In this document: piece after piece, positions 18,167 to 27,080 of the stretch | How the letters are laid out: every line of letters starts with the position of its first letter | Position numbering within the stretch: the stretch's first letter is position 1 | Source: Acidimicrobiia bacterium | GTDB taxonomy: Bacteria; Actinomycetota; Acidimicrobiia; Spongiisociales; SHLN01 | DNA length: 35,577 bases | NCBI GenBank assembly: GCA_013002865.1 | Contig: JABDLU010000145.1 | Coordinates: 1-35,577, forward strand | Direction: 5' to 3' | Translations under genes and position numbers: made by a program | The notes under the pieces: model-generated | Database searches by the model: none | The model's input: only the letters and a program-made list of their open reading frames with translations | Told to the model about the DNA's origin: nothing

Positions 18167-18259
18167 ATGCGTACCCGGATCTATGCCTTCGCCCTCAGCC
18201 TCATGACATTCCTGGCCGTCTCAGCACCAGCACTCGCCGACGCCAACTGGGGCAACTGA
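18167..18259 (+). CDS. 30-aa exported peptide, MRTRIYAFALSLMTFLAVSAPALADANWGN
   Basis: ATG with strong upstream RBS ggaaagggag; full signal peptide with ALA cleavage motif; not in the supplied ORF track because of its length. Confidence 0.6.
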   Translation: MRTRIYAFALSLMTFLAVSAPALADANWGN

Positions 18260-18273
18260 CACTCCACTAGATC

Positions 18274-18369
18274 TCCCCGTTCAGCGGGGAAGAAAGGCGG
18301 CGGGGTACCTCGCTCCCCGAGGACATGTACCGGTGTCCCCTCGGCGGAGCGAGGAGCCGCCACTTTCTT
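18274..18369. terminator. Tandem hairpins / bidirectional terminator between convergent genes
   Basis: TCCCCG-ttcag-CGGGGA (18274-18290), then long imperfect inverted repeat AAGAAAG..GGCGGC..CCTCGCTCCCCGAGG / CCTCGG.GGAGCGAGG..GCCGCC..CTTTCTT (18290-18369). Confidence 0.65.
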
Positions 18370-19396
18370 ATTCGCCGACCCGCCAATCGCCCCGCGAACG
18401 CCAGACCACAAAGGCGATGGCCCCGAGCGGCACCTGCAGCAGATAGCTGAGCGCCCGATAGATGAGCACGGCCGCCACCACCAGTTCCTCATCCCCTCCT
18501 GCGACCACCAGCGCCGTCGTGTAGCCCACCTCGACGACACCCAACCCGCCCGGCGTGATCGGCACCGCAGCCACCAGCCGCACCAGCGCAAAGACCGCCA
18601 GCGCTTCAGCTCCCGTCACGTCGATCGCCGATATGCCCATGTGGCGGAGGGACAGCACCAGCAGGGCATAGAGAGACAGGTGGCTGACAATGGTGGAGAG
18701 CGATATCCAATGCCAGCGGCGCCTCAGCAAGTCGATGCTTTGCTCCCGGAATGTCACCAACCGGTCACCCCACCCGTCGTAGGGGCCGCGCCGGAACCGG
18801 CGGCCCACTGACGTAGCGATTCGCCCGAGCCGATCGCCGGTTTGATACGCCACCGACTCGCGAGCCAGCGCCAGCACCAGCACGCCGATCGCCGCCAGCA
18901 GGATGATCAGGCCCGTTATGGCGGCCGATTGCAGCGCGGCGTTGCCTTTGCCCTGGAACGACAGGATGGCGAACGCCACGATCGGCAGGCCCAGCTTCAC
19001 GAACGTGTTCCACAGGCCCGTGACCACGGCGGCAATGGCGATCGACCCCGATTCGAAGCCGAAGCTGGAGAACATGCTGTAGGTGATGCCGACCCCAACG
19101 GCACTGCCGGCCGGCAGGGTGTTGGTCACAGCCGTCGAGATCTGCCCAACGACAAAGGCCCGTCCCAGCGTGAGCCCGGGCAGCGCCGACATGATCACCA
19201 GTTGATACGTGAAGATGTTCCAGGCCGCCAGCGCCAGCAGACTGCCGGATTCGAGCCACGTGAGAGTCTGAATCGCCTCCCAGACTTCACCGACGTTGGC
19301 GATGGCCGGCAGCACGCCGACGAGCAGGCCAACCGCCACGGCCAGCGAGGCACCAACCCCGAACCATCTCCGCCAACCGGCCCGGGAACGCGCCAT
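18368..19396 (-). CDS. Flippase-like / lysylphosphatidylglycerol synthase TM-region family membrane protein
   Basis: Multi-TM protein with GRAFVVGQISTAVTNTLPAGSAVGVGITYSMFSSFGF and VRLVAAVPITPGGLGVVEVG. Confidence 0.8.
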   Translation of the reverse strand: MARSRAGWRRWFGVGASLAVAVGLLVGVLPAIANVGEVWEAIQTLTWLESGSLLALAAWNIFTYQLVIMSALPGLTLGRAFVVGQISTAVTNTLPAGSAVGVGITYSMFSSFGFESGSIAIAAVVTGLWNTFVKLGLPIVAFAILSFQGKGNAALQSAAITGLIILLAAIGVLVLALARESVAYQTGDRLGRIATSVGRRFRRGPYDGWGDRLVTFREQSIDLLRRRWHWISLSTIVSHLSLYALLVLSLRHMGISAIDVTGAEALAVFALVRLVAAVPITPGGLGVVEVGYTTALVVAGGDEELVVAAVLIYRALSYLLQVPLGAIAFVVWRSRGDWRVGE

Positions 19397-19400
19397 CGGG

Positions 19401-20732
19401 CTACGGGTTGCCGAGTTCGGCCAGGGCGATCGCCTCGGCCACCGCGCCCCGCTGCAACTCGCTCAGATCGAGGCTCTCGTCCGGGCCGTGCGCACGGCTG
19501 CGGTGATCGCCCACGCCCATCAGCACCATCTCGGCGTCCGGATAGGCCCCCGCCAGCGCCGCTACGAAGGGAATCGATCCACCGACGCCGACCTCGACCG
19601 GCTCTCGATTCCAGGCGTGGCGGAATCCCTCCCGGAACGCCCGGTAACCGGGACCACCGGTCTCGAGGGCGAACGGGTGGCCGATCGAGCCCCGCGTAAC
19701 ACGAACCTCCGCCCCCCACGGTGCTCGGGAGACGAGATGGTCGCGCAAAGCCTCGAAGGCGTCTTCGGGATCCTGACCGGGTGCCAGCCGCAGGCTGATC
19801 TTGGCTCGAGCCACCGGAACGAGCGCGTTGACGGCCTCGGCGATCCGGGGCGCATCGATCGCCAGCACCGACAGAGCCGGCTGCTGCCACAGCCGCGATG
19901 TCAGCGAGCCGTGCCCGATCAGCTCGAGCGTGTCGTGCGCCGCCACCTCCGCACGCAACTGTTCTTCGCTGAGGTCGAGGGGGTCGGCGTCGCCGGCGAC
20001 CAGACGGGCGACCGCCACCCGGCCGGCGTCGTCGTGCAGGGTTGCGAGCAGCCGCGCCAGCACGGTCAACGCGTCGGGAAACACGCCGCCGTACGAGCCG
20101 CTGTGCACTGCGTGGCGCTTGGTGCGGACCTCCACGACACAGTCGACCAGGCCCCGGAGGGAGGTCGTGAACGACGGAAGCCCGGTTCGGAAGTTGCCGG
20201 TGTCGGCCACAACGATCACGTCGGCTGCCAAGTCGGTTCCGTGCTGTTCGAGCAGCAACTCGAGATGCGGCGACCCGCATTCCTCCTCGCCCTCGATGAA
20301 GATTTTGATCGCGACGGGATAGGGCGGCCCGAGCGCCTCGAGCGCGGCCGCATGAAGGACCACCCCGGACTTGTCGTCCGAGGAGCCCCGGGCGTAGAGC
20401 CGGCCGTCGCGCTCGACCGGCTCGAACGGGTCGGTAGTCCAGCCCTCCCCGGCCGGCTGGACATCGTGGTGGGCGTACAACAGCACCGTGGGACCGTCCG
20501 CCGGACCGGGCAGGTCGGCGAACACCGCAGGCGGCGCCCCGCCCGGCTCGAGGAGCCTGACTCCGGTCAACCCGCTCGCCTCGTACATGCCCGCCACCGC
20601 CTCGGCGGACCGGCGAAGCGGCGCCGGATCGAACCCGGGAGCGCTCACCGACGGGATCCGGACGAGATCCTCCAGCCGGGAGCGGGTGACGGGGAACCGG
20701 TCGGCGATCGACGCCGCGAGCTGCTCATGCAT
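19401..20732 (-). CDS. M20/M25/M40-family metallopeptidase (dipeptidase)
   Basis: VLLYAHHDVQPAGEGWTTDPFEPVERDGRLYARGSSDDKSG, FIEGEEECGSPHLE motifs. Confidence 0.9.
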   Translation of the reverse strand: MHEQLAASIADRFPVTRSRLEDLVRIPSVSAPGFDPAPLRRSAEAVAGMYEASGLTGVRLLEPGGAPPAVFADLPGPADGPTVLLYAHHDVQPAGEGWTTDPFEPVERDGRLYARGSSDDKSGVVLHAAALEALGPPYPVAIKIFIEGEEECGSPHLELLLEQHGTDLAADVIVVADTGNFRTGLPSFTTSLRGLVDCVVEVRTKRHAVHSGSYGGVFPDALTVLARLLATLHDDAGRVAVARLVAGDADPLDLSEEQLRAEVAAHDTLELIGHGSLTSRLWQQPALSVLAIDAPRIAEAVNALVPVARAKISLRLAPGQDPEDAFEALRDHLVSRAPWGAEVRVTRGSIGHPFALETGGPGYRAFREGFRHAWNREPVEVGVGGSIPFVAALAGAYPDAEMVLMGVGDHRSRAHGPDESLDLSELQRGAVAEAIALAELGNP

Positions 20733-20808
20733 AGCGCGAGGCTATCAAAGCGCCCCCGACCCACCGCCGCCTAGGGTGCGGACTTGCAACCCGGATAGGA
20801 GAACGGCG

Positions 20809-22062
20809 GTGGAGTTCTGGGAAATCACCCTCATTGCCGGGTTCGTCCTTGCCTACGCCCTCGTGTCCAAGCGACTCGAGACCACGCCGCTCACCGGACC
20901 GATGGTGTTCGTCGGCTTCGGGCTCCTGATCGGTGCAGGCGGCCTGGACCTCACCGAGATCGGGATGGACGAGGCGGCCGTCCGCACCCTGGCGGAGGCC
21001 ACTCTGGTCTTGCTGCTGTTCACCGACGCCATTCGCATTGATCTCCGTCGGCTCCGCAACCAAATCGAGCTGCCGGCCCGCCTGCTCGGCATCGGGCTCC
21101 CCCTCACGGTCATCCTGGGAACTCTCGTCGCCCTGGCCGTGTTCCCCGACCTGGCTGTGTGGGAGGCGGCGCTGCTGGCGGCCATTCTCTCCCCCACCGA
21201 TGCTGCTCTGGGACACGCCGTGGTCGCCAATCCGCGGGTCCCGGTGCGCATCCGCCAGGCACTCAACGTGGAGAGTGGCCTGAACGACGGGATCATGTTG
21301 CCCGTCATCACCCTGTTCCTCGCCCTGGCGGCGGTCGGAATCGACCTGGAGACGCCGGGCTTTTGGACCGAGTTCGTCGCCAAGCAGATCGGGTTTGGGA
21401 TGGCAGCCGGGGTCGTCGCCGGCTACGGCGGCGGCCGGCTGATTCGGGAGTTTGCCGGCCGGGATTGGATGGACGGGGCATTCCGGCAACTGGCCACCCT
21501 GGCGGTCGGCGTCGGCTCGTTCGCCCTGGCCGAAGCGCTGCACGGCAACGGGTTCGTCGCAGCGTTCGTCGCCGGCCTGGCGTTCGGGGCAGCCGCTCGC
21601 GAGCACTGCGATGGGGTGTACGACTTCGCCGAAGACGAAGGCCAGTTGCTCGCCCTGCTGACCTTCCTGTTCTTCGGGACGTCGCTGGCGGGACCGGCCC
21701 TGAATGCGCTCACCGTCGAGATTGCTCTCTACGCCGTTCTGAGCCTCACCGTGATCCGGATGGGTCCGGTGGCGCTCAGCCTGGTTGGTGCGCGGCTAAA
21801 GGTGCCGACGGTGGCCTACGTGGGATGGTTCGGCCCCCGCGGGCTGGCCTCCATCCTGTTCGGCCTGTTCATCCTCGAAGAGGCCGAGCTTCCGGTTGCC
21901 GACGAGCTATTCCTCACCGTGATCTGGACGGTGGTGCTCTCGGTAGCCCTGCACGGAGCTACGTCGGTATGGCTGTCGGAGCGCTACGCGTCGTGGTTCG
22001 CCGTGCACGGACGCAAGAACATGGAAGAAGCGGCGGAGGTCGACGAAATGCCAACGCGCTAG
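20809..22062 (+). CDS. Cation:proton antiporter, NhaP/CPA1-type
   Basis: AAILSPTDAALGHAVVANPRVPVRIRQALNVESGLNDGIMLPV; GWFGPRGLASILFGLF. Confidence 0.88.
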   Translation: MEFWEITLIAGFVLAYALVSKRLETTPLTGPMVFVGFGLLIGAGGLDLTEIGMDEAAVRTLAEATLVLLLFTDAIRIDLRRLRNQIELPARLLGIGLPLTVILGTLVALAVFPDLAVWEAALLAAILSPTDAALGHAVVANPRVPVRIRQALNVESGLNDGIMLPVITLFLALAAVGIDLETPGFWTEFVAKQIGFGMAAGVVAGYGGGRLIREFAGRDWMDGAFRQLATLAVGVGSFALAEALHGNGFVAAFVAGLAFGAAAREHCDGVYDFAEDEGQLLALLTFLFFGTSLAGPALNALTVEIALYAVLSLTVIRMGPVALSLVGARLKVPTVAYVGWFGPRGLASILFGLFILEEAELPVADELFLTVIWTVVLSVALHGATSVWLSERYASWFAVHGRKNMEEAAEVDEMPTR

Positions 22063-22107
22063 TGGCCGGGGCATAGGCCTCGTGCGGCCGATCAAGCGGC
22101 TGCCGCG

Positions 22108-22332
22108 CTAGCGGTAGCGCCAGACGATGCGACCCTTGGTTGGATCGTAGGTTGAGACCTCGAGCTCCACGCGATCGCCGGGAAGAATCTTGATCAGGCG
22201 GCCGCGTCGCATCTTGCCGGCGGCGCGGGCCATCACTTCATGACCGGAGTCGAGCCGGACCCGGAAACTGGCGTTGCGCAGCGTGGCGACCACCTCGCCC
22301 TGGGCTCTGAATACGTCGTCTGATGTTGCCAT
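22108..22332 (-). CDS. infA: Translation initiation factor IF-1
   Basis: GEVVATLRNASFRVRLDSGHEVMARAAGKMRRGRLIKILPGDRVELEVSTYDPTKGRIVWRYR. Confidence 0.9.
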   Translation of the reverse strand: MATSDDVFRAQGEVVATLRNASFRVRLDSGHEVMARAAGKMRRGRLIKILPGDRVELEVSTYDPTKGRIVWRYR

Positions 22333-22532
22333 GGTGTTTCACCGTGTGGGAACCGGCGGCTGCCACCTCCCACCCTGTATCGATAGTGCCGGGCTCGAGC
22401 GCTGGACGCCTCCCGTGGCGGGCGTCCTACAAGAGCAGGACGGTCGACGGGAGAACGGGCCGAGGCGCGAGCCTCGTCGTCAGGATAGCCGACCAGCCGC
22501 CCAAGGCCGCTGCTTCACGGTATCGTCACGAC

Positions 22533-22781
22533 ATGACCTGGTGGGAACGCGTAAAGACGATCTTCAGGAGAGAGGCCGCCGACGTCAAAGACGGCCTCTC
22601 CGAGGTTGGCAAGGCACTCGATGCCGAACTGGCCCGCAAGGAGCGCGAGCAATCGGCAACGCCTGAGGAACGCATCGACATGATCCTCGAAGAGCAGGCC
22701 GCCGGCGAGGCCCGATTCGATGACCTGAGTGAACGGATCCTCGGCACCGACCCTCCCGACGACGACCTGCCCGGAACCTGA
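22533..22781 (+). CDS. Small hypothetical protein (about 82 aa)
   Basis: MTWWERVKTIFRREAADVKDGLSEVGKALDAELARKEREQ...; TATCGT -10-like hexamer 6 nt before the ATG. Confidence 0.55.
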   Translation: MTWWERVKTIFRREAADVKDGLSEVGKALDAELARKEREQSATPEERIDMILEEQAAGEARFDDLSERILGTDPPDDDLPGT

Positions 22782-22813
22782 TCGAGTCCCGGGGCAACCG
22801 GCAGACTTCGTGT

Positions 22814-22855
22814 GACCAGCGGCCCTAGGGGTTCTCAGCGCGCCGGGCCAGAATG
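22814..22855 (+). promoter_or_regulatory. Candidate promoter 3: variant DosR-like box GACCAGCGGCCCTAG (22814-22828) plus -10-like AGAATG (22850-22855)
   Basis: 12 of 15 box positions match the copies at 564 and 4192; same 36-nt spacing to an AT-rich hexamer; upstream of ppdK. Confidence 0.4.
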
Positions 22856-22883
22856 CGGTAGAAGCAAAAGGCAGGGATCTGAC

Positions 22884-25607
22884 ATGACAACCAAATGGGT
22901 GTATGCGTTCGACGAGATCGAGGAAGCAGAGAGCTACGTCGGCGGCGATTGGGAGGCAGTTCGCGCTCTGCTGGGAGGCAAGGGCGCCAATCTCGGTGAG
23001 ATGACCCGGATCGGAGTTCCGGTCCCACCGGGCTTCACCGTCACCACCGAAGCCTGCAACGCCTATCTGGCAGCCGGTGAAGAGTTCCCGGGCGACATGT
23101 GGGAGCAGGTGCTGCAGGCTCTCAAATCGATCGAGCAGAAAACCGGCAAGACCTTCGGGTCGGTGCAGGATCCGCTGCTGGTCTCCTGCCGGTCCGGTGC
23201 CAAGTTCTCCATGCCGGGCATGATGGACACGGTCCTCAACATCGGCCTCAACACGCAGGTGATCGATGCGATCATCGAGCGGACCGGCGACCCCCACTTC
23301 GTGTACGACTCGTTCCGGCGGCTCATTCAGATGTTCGGGTCGGTCGTGCTGGGTGTCCGCGATGAGCCCTTCGAGGAAGTACTGCTCGAGCACCGGCGGG
23401 AACGAGGCGTGCAAAGCGACGCCGAACTGACCGTCGAGGACCTCAAGGAGATCGTCGTTCAGTTCAAGGACATCGTGCGGCGCTACGCCAACATCGACTT
23501 CCCGGCCGACCCCTACGAGCAGCTGCGGATGGCCACCGAAGCGGTGTTCAAGTCGTGGAACGGCAAGCGCGCCCGCGACTATCGCAATGCGGCCAACATC
23601 CCCCATGACCTTGGCACCGGCGTCAACGTGCAAACGATGGTGTTCGGCAACATGGGCGAGGACTCGGCAACGGGCGTTGCCATGTCGCGCAACGCCACCA
23701 CCGGCGAGCCCCATCTGGAAGGCGACTTCCTGATCAACGCCCAGGGCGAGGACGTCGTGGCCGGCACGCGCCCCACCGAGCCGATCAGCGCGCTGCAGGC
23801 GGCCATGCCGGGGTTGTTTGAAGAGTTCCAGACCATCGCAACCAAGCTCGAGAACCACTATCGCAACATGCAGGACATGGAGTTCACCATCGAGCATGGC
23901 AAGCTCTGGTTGCTCCAGACCCGCGACGGAAAGCGGACCGCCCAGGCGGCGGTGCGGATCGCTGTCGACATGGCCGAATCCGGGCTGATCGACAAGAAGG
24001 AAGCCATCGGCCGGGTGACCCCCGACCAGGTGGACTTCTTCCTGCACCCCCAGTTCTCCGCCGAAGGCAAGCGGGATGCCGAGCTCATCACCACAGGGCT
24101 GAACGTGTCTCCGGGAGCCGCCGTTGGGATGCTCGCGTTCACCGCCGACTTGGCGGAACGCTGGGCGAAGGACGAAGGCCGCTCCGTCATCATGGTTCGG
24201 CCCGAGACCAAGCCCGACGACGTGCACGGCATGCTGGCCGCCGAGGGCATCCTGACCTCGTCGGGCGGCCGGACGAGTCACGCCGCCCTGGTCGCCCGCC
24301 AGTTCGGCAAGCCGGCCGTCGTGGGCGCATCGGAGCTGGAAGTGGATGTTGCCGCCCGCACGATGACGATCGGAGAACAGGAGATCCACGAGGGCGACTG
24401 GGTGTCGATCGACGGCACGACCGGCGAGGTCTATCTCGGCCAGATCGACACGCTCGTGCCCAATATCCAGGACCCGTACCTGATGAAGCTGCTGGAGTGG
24501 GCGGATGAATTCCGCACCCTCGGGGTGTGGGCCAATGCTGACTATCCGGCCGATGCCGAGCGGGCCCGGTCCTACGGGGCCGAAGGCATCGGGCTGTGCC
24601 GGACCGAGCACATGTTCTTCGAGCAAGAACGGCTGCCCATCGTGCAGCGCATGATCACGACCAAGTCATCGGGCGAACGACGCGAAGCCGTCGACGCGCT
24701 CCTGCCGTTCCAGCGGGAAGACTTCGCCGGCCTGTTTCGAGTGATGGACGGGCTGCCGGTCATTATCCGGCTCATCGATCCCCCGCTCCACGAGTTCCTC
24801 CCCGGCTACGAAGAGCTCACCTCCGACCTGGCCGACCTGAAGATCAGGCTCAGCCACGCTACCGATCTGACATCGGTGGATGAGCTGCTCGCCAAGGTGA
24901 CCGAGGAGTCGACGATGCTGGACCGTGTGGAGGCGCTTCGGGAGGCCAACCCGATGCTGGGAACGCGCGGCGTTCGCCTCGGGATTCTCATGCCGGCACT
25001 GACCCGCATGCAGGTCCGTGCCATCTTCGAGGCGGCCTGCGAGGTCACCCGGGAGGGCATCGAGGTGCACCCCGAAGTGATGATCCCGCTGACCAGTCAC
25101 GTCAATGAGCTCAAGCGCCAGCGCGAGGTACTCGAAGCCGAGGCGCAGGCCGTCATGGAGGAGCAGGATCTCCAGATCTCGTACAAGTTCGGCACGATGA
25201 TCGAAATCCCCCGGGCGGCGCTCACGGCGGACGAGATCGCCGAATACGCCGAGTTCCTGTCATTCGGGACGAACGATCTCACCCAAACGACGTTCGGCAT
25301 CAGCCGCGACGACGCCGAGAGCGGCTTCCTGATCGAGTATCTCTCCGAGGGCATCCTCCCGGCCAATCCGTTCGCCACCATCGACACCGGTGGCGTCGGC
25401 CGGCTGATGCGCATGGCGGTCGATGCGAGCCGCGACCGGCGGCCCGATATCGAAGTCGGGATCTGTGGTGAGCACGGCGGCGACCCCGAGTCGATTGCCT
25501 TCTGCAACACCCTGGGCCTCAACTATGTGAGCTGCTCCCCCTACCGGGTCCCGGTGGCCCGCCTGGCCGCCGCCCAGGCCGAGATCGCGAAGGGCGACGG
25601 GGGCTGA
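22884..25607 (+). CDS. ppdK: Pyruvate, phosphate dikinase
   Basis: LLGGKGANLGEMTRIGVPVPPGFTVTTEAC, LTSSGGRTSHAALVARQFGKPAVVG, GIGLCRTEHMFFE, FGTNDLTQTTFGISRDDAESGF. Confidence 0.96.
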   Translation: MTTKWVYAFDEIEEAESYVGGDWEAVRALLGGKGANLGEMTRIGVPVPPGFTVTTEACNAYLAAGEEFPGDMWEQVLQALKSIEQKTGKTFGSVQDPLLVSCRSGAKFSMPGMMDTVLNIGLNTQVIDAIIERTGDPHFVYDSFRRLIQMFGSVVLGVRDEPFEEVLLEHRRERGVQSDAELTVEDLKEIVVQFKDIVRRYANIDFPADPYEQLRMATEAVFKSWNGKRARDYRNAANIPHDLGTGVNVQTMVFGNMGEDSATGVAMSRNATTGEPHLEGDFLINAQGEDVVAGTRPTEPISALQAAMPGLFEEFQTIATKLENHYRNMQDMEFTIEHGKLWLLQTRDGKRTAQAAVRIAVDMAESGLIDKKEAIGRVTPDQVDFFLHPQFSAEGKRDAELITTGLNVSPGAAVGMLAFTADLAERWAKDEGRSVIMVRPETKPDDVHGMLAAEGILTSSGGRTSHAALVARQFGKPAVVGASELEVDVAARTMTIGEQEIHEGDWVSIDGTTGEVYLGQIDTLVPNIQDPYLMKLLEWADEFRTLGVWANADYPADAERARSYGAEGIGLCRTEHMFFEQERLPIVQRMITTKSSGERREAVDALLPFQREDFAGLFRVMDGLPVIIRLIDPPLHEFLPGYEELTSDLADLKIRLSHATDLTSVDELLAKVTEESTMLDRVEALREANPMLGTRGVRLGILMPALTRMQVRAIFEAACEVTREGIEVHPEVMIPLTSHVNELKRQREVLEAEAQAVMEEQDLQISYKFGTMIEIPRAALTADEIAEYAEFLSFGTNDLTQTTFGISRDDAESGFLIEYLSEGILPANPFATIDTGGVGRLMRMAVDASRDRRPDIEVGICGEHGGDPESIAFCNTLGLNYVSCSPYRVPVARLAAAQAEIAKGDGG

Positions 25608-25619
25608 GCCCCGTCGTCG

Positions 25620-25713
25620 GTCTCCGGTCGCCAGTCTCCGGTCTCCGGTCTCCCGCCTGTCGGCGCAGCCGTTGACCGTTGACGGTTGACAGTCGACCCC
25701 GGGCGAAGCCCGG
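25620..25713. repeat. Degenerate heptamer array A: (GTCTCCG)x5 and (GTTGACN)x4 followed by CCGGGC-gaa-GCCCGG hairpin
   Basis: Heptamers 25620-25654 and 25671-25698; hairpin 25699-25713. Confidence 0.75.
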
Positions 25714-25775
25714 CGGTAACCCATCCACTGCGGGGACGGTCTTCGTATACGGAGCACGCAAGGAGAGGAAGCTCT

Positions 25776-27080
25776 GTGAAGATCGCCATTGTTGGCGGTG
25801 GTATTGCCGGGCTCGGGGCGGCCTGGGCGCTGAACCGGAACCACGACATATCCCTGTACGAGGCCAACGAGTGGCTGGGTGGCCACGCCCACACCGTGGA
25901 CATTCAGACCCCGGAGGGGACCGTCCCCGTCGATACCGGGTTTCTGGTCTACAACGAGCGCACCTACCCGCACCTCACCCGCCTGTTCGACCATCTGGGC
26001 GTCGCCACCCGGCGGAGCGACATGTCGTTCTCCTTTTCTTTGCAAGGCGGCCTGGAGTATGCCGGCAGCGGCGCAGGGCTCTTCGCGCAGCGTCGCAACC
26101 TGGTGAATGCCGGCCACTGGCGGATGGTGCGCGACATCGCCCGGTTTCGCCGGCGCGGCCCCGAGATGCTCACCGGCGCCGGCGACGAGCCCCTCGCCGA
26201 GCTTCTGATCCGGTCCGGATTCTCGACTGAGTTCATCGACGACTACTTGCTCCCGATGGCGGCTGCCATCTGGTCTTCCCGCATGCGCGACATCCGCCGC
26301 TTCCCGGCGAAGTCGTTCCTCCAGTTCTTCTCCAACCACGGGCTGATCTCGATCACGGATCGCCCGCAGTGGCGCACGGTCGACCGGGGCAGCCGAAACT
26401 ATGTCGACAAGCTGACTGCCCCGTTCGCCGACCGCATCCACCTCAACCGGCCGGTGGTCGCCGTCCACCGCCACTTCGACGGGGTCCGGCTCCGCACCAT
26501 CGATGACGCGGTCGACGAGTTCGATCACGTGGTGTTCGCCTCCCACTCGGATCAGACCCTGGCCGTGCTCGGCTCGACCGCTACTCCGATCGAGCGCAAG
26601 GTGCTCGGGGCGATTCGCTACGAGCACAACCGGGCCGTGCTGCATCACGACGCGGCGCTGATGCCCCGCAGCCGCCGGGCCTGGTCGAGCTGGAACTACG
26701 CGACCACCGAGTCGGCCCGGGAGGGCCGCCAGGCGTCGGTGACCTACTGGATCAACCGGCTGCAGTCGCTGCCCACCCGCCGGCAGGTCTTCGTCTCGCT
26801 CAACCCGGTCCGCGAGCCCGATCCGGCGCTGGTCGTCGACGAATACGGATACGCCCACCCCCAGTTCGACGCCGACGCCCGCGCCGCCCAGCAGCGCATT
26901 CCCGCCCAGCAGGGCACCAACCGGACCTGGTTCGCCGGCGCCTATCTCGGCTACGGATTCCATGAGGACGGGCTGCAATCGGGCCTCAATGTGGCCGCCG
27001 CCCTCGGGTCGCCGGCACCCTGGTACCACGAGGTCAGCCCCGTCAGCAGCGTGCCGGCGGCGGTACTCTCTCCGGCATGA
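25776..27080 (+). CDS. NAD(P)/FAD-dependent amine-oxidase-like oxidoreductase
   Basis: KIAIVGGGIAGLGAAWALNRNHDISLYEANEWLGGHAHTVD...PVDTGFLVYNERTYPHL; GTG start with aggagagga RBS. Confidence 0.88.
   Translation: MKIAIVGGGIAGLGAAWALNRNHDISLYEANEWLGGHAHTVDIQTPEGTVPVDTGFLVYNERTYPHLTRLFDHLGVATRRSDMSFSFSLQGGLEYAGSGAGLFAQRRNLVNAGHWRMVRDIARFRRRGPEMLTGAGDEPLAELLIRSGFSTEFIDDYLLPMAAAIWSSRMRDIRRFPAKSFLQFFSNHGLISITDRPQWRTVDRGSRNYVDKLTAPFADRIHLNRPVVAVHRHFDGVRLRTIDDAVDEFDHVVFASHSDQTLAVLGSTATPIERKVLGAIRYEHNRAVLHHDAALMPRSRRAWSSWNYATTESAREGRQASVTYWINRLQSLPTRRQVFVSLNPVREPDPALVVDEYGYAHPQFDADARAAQQRIPAQQGTNRTWFAGAYLGYGFHEDGLQSGLNVAAALGSPAPWYHEVSPVSSVPAAVLSPA

Noticed and set aside
18257-18259. TGA ending the 30-aa peptide as a possible Sec codon (frame stays open downstream)
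   Set aside because: No redox-motif context and the downstream frame is a terminator hairpin without protein-like content; treated as a normal stop.
20761-20790. CCTAGG-containing sequence before the antiporter as a further DosR-like box
   Set aside because: GCCTAGGGTGCGGACTT has the elements in wrong order and spacing; not the same motif.
22515-24626. 703-aa minus-strand ORF antisense to ppdK
   Set aside because: The sense strand encodes unmistakable PPDK motifs; the antisense product has no recognisable domain.
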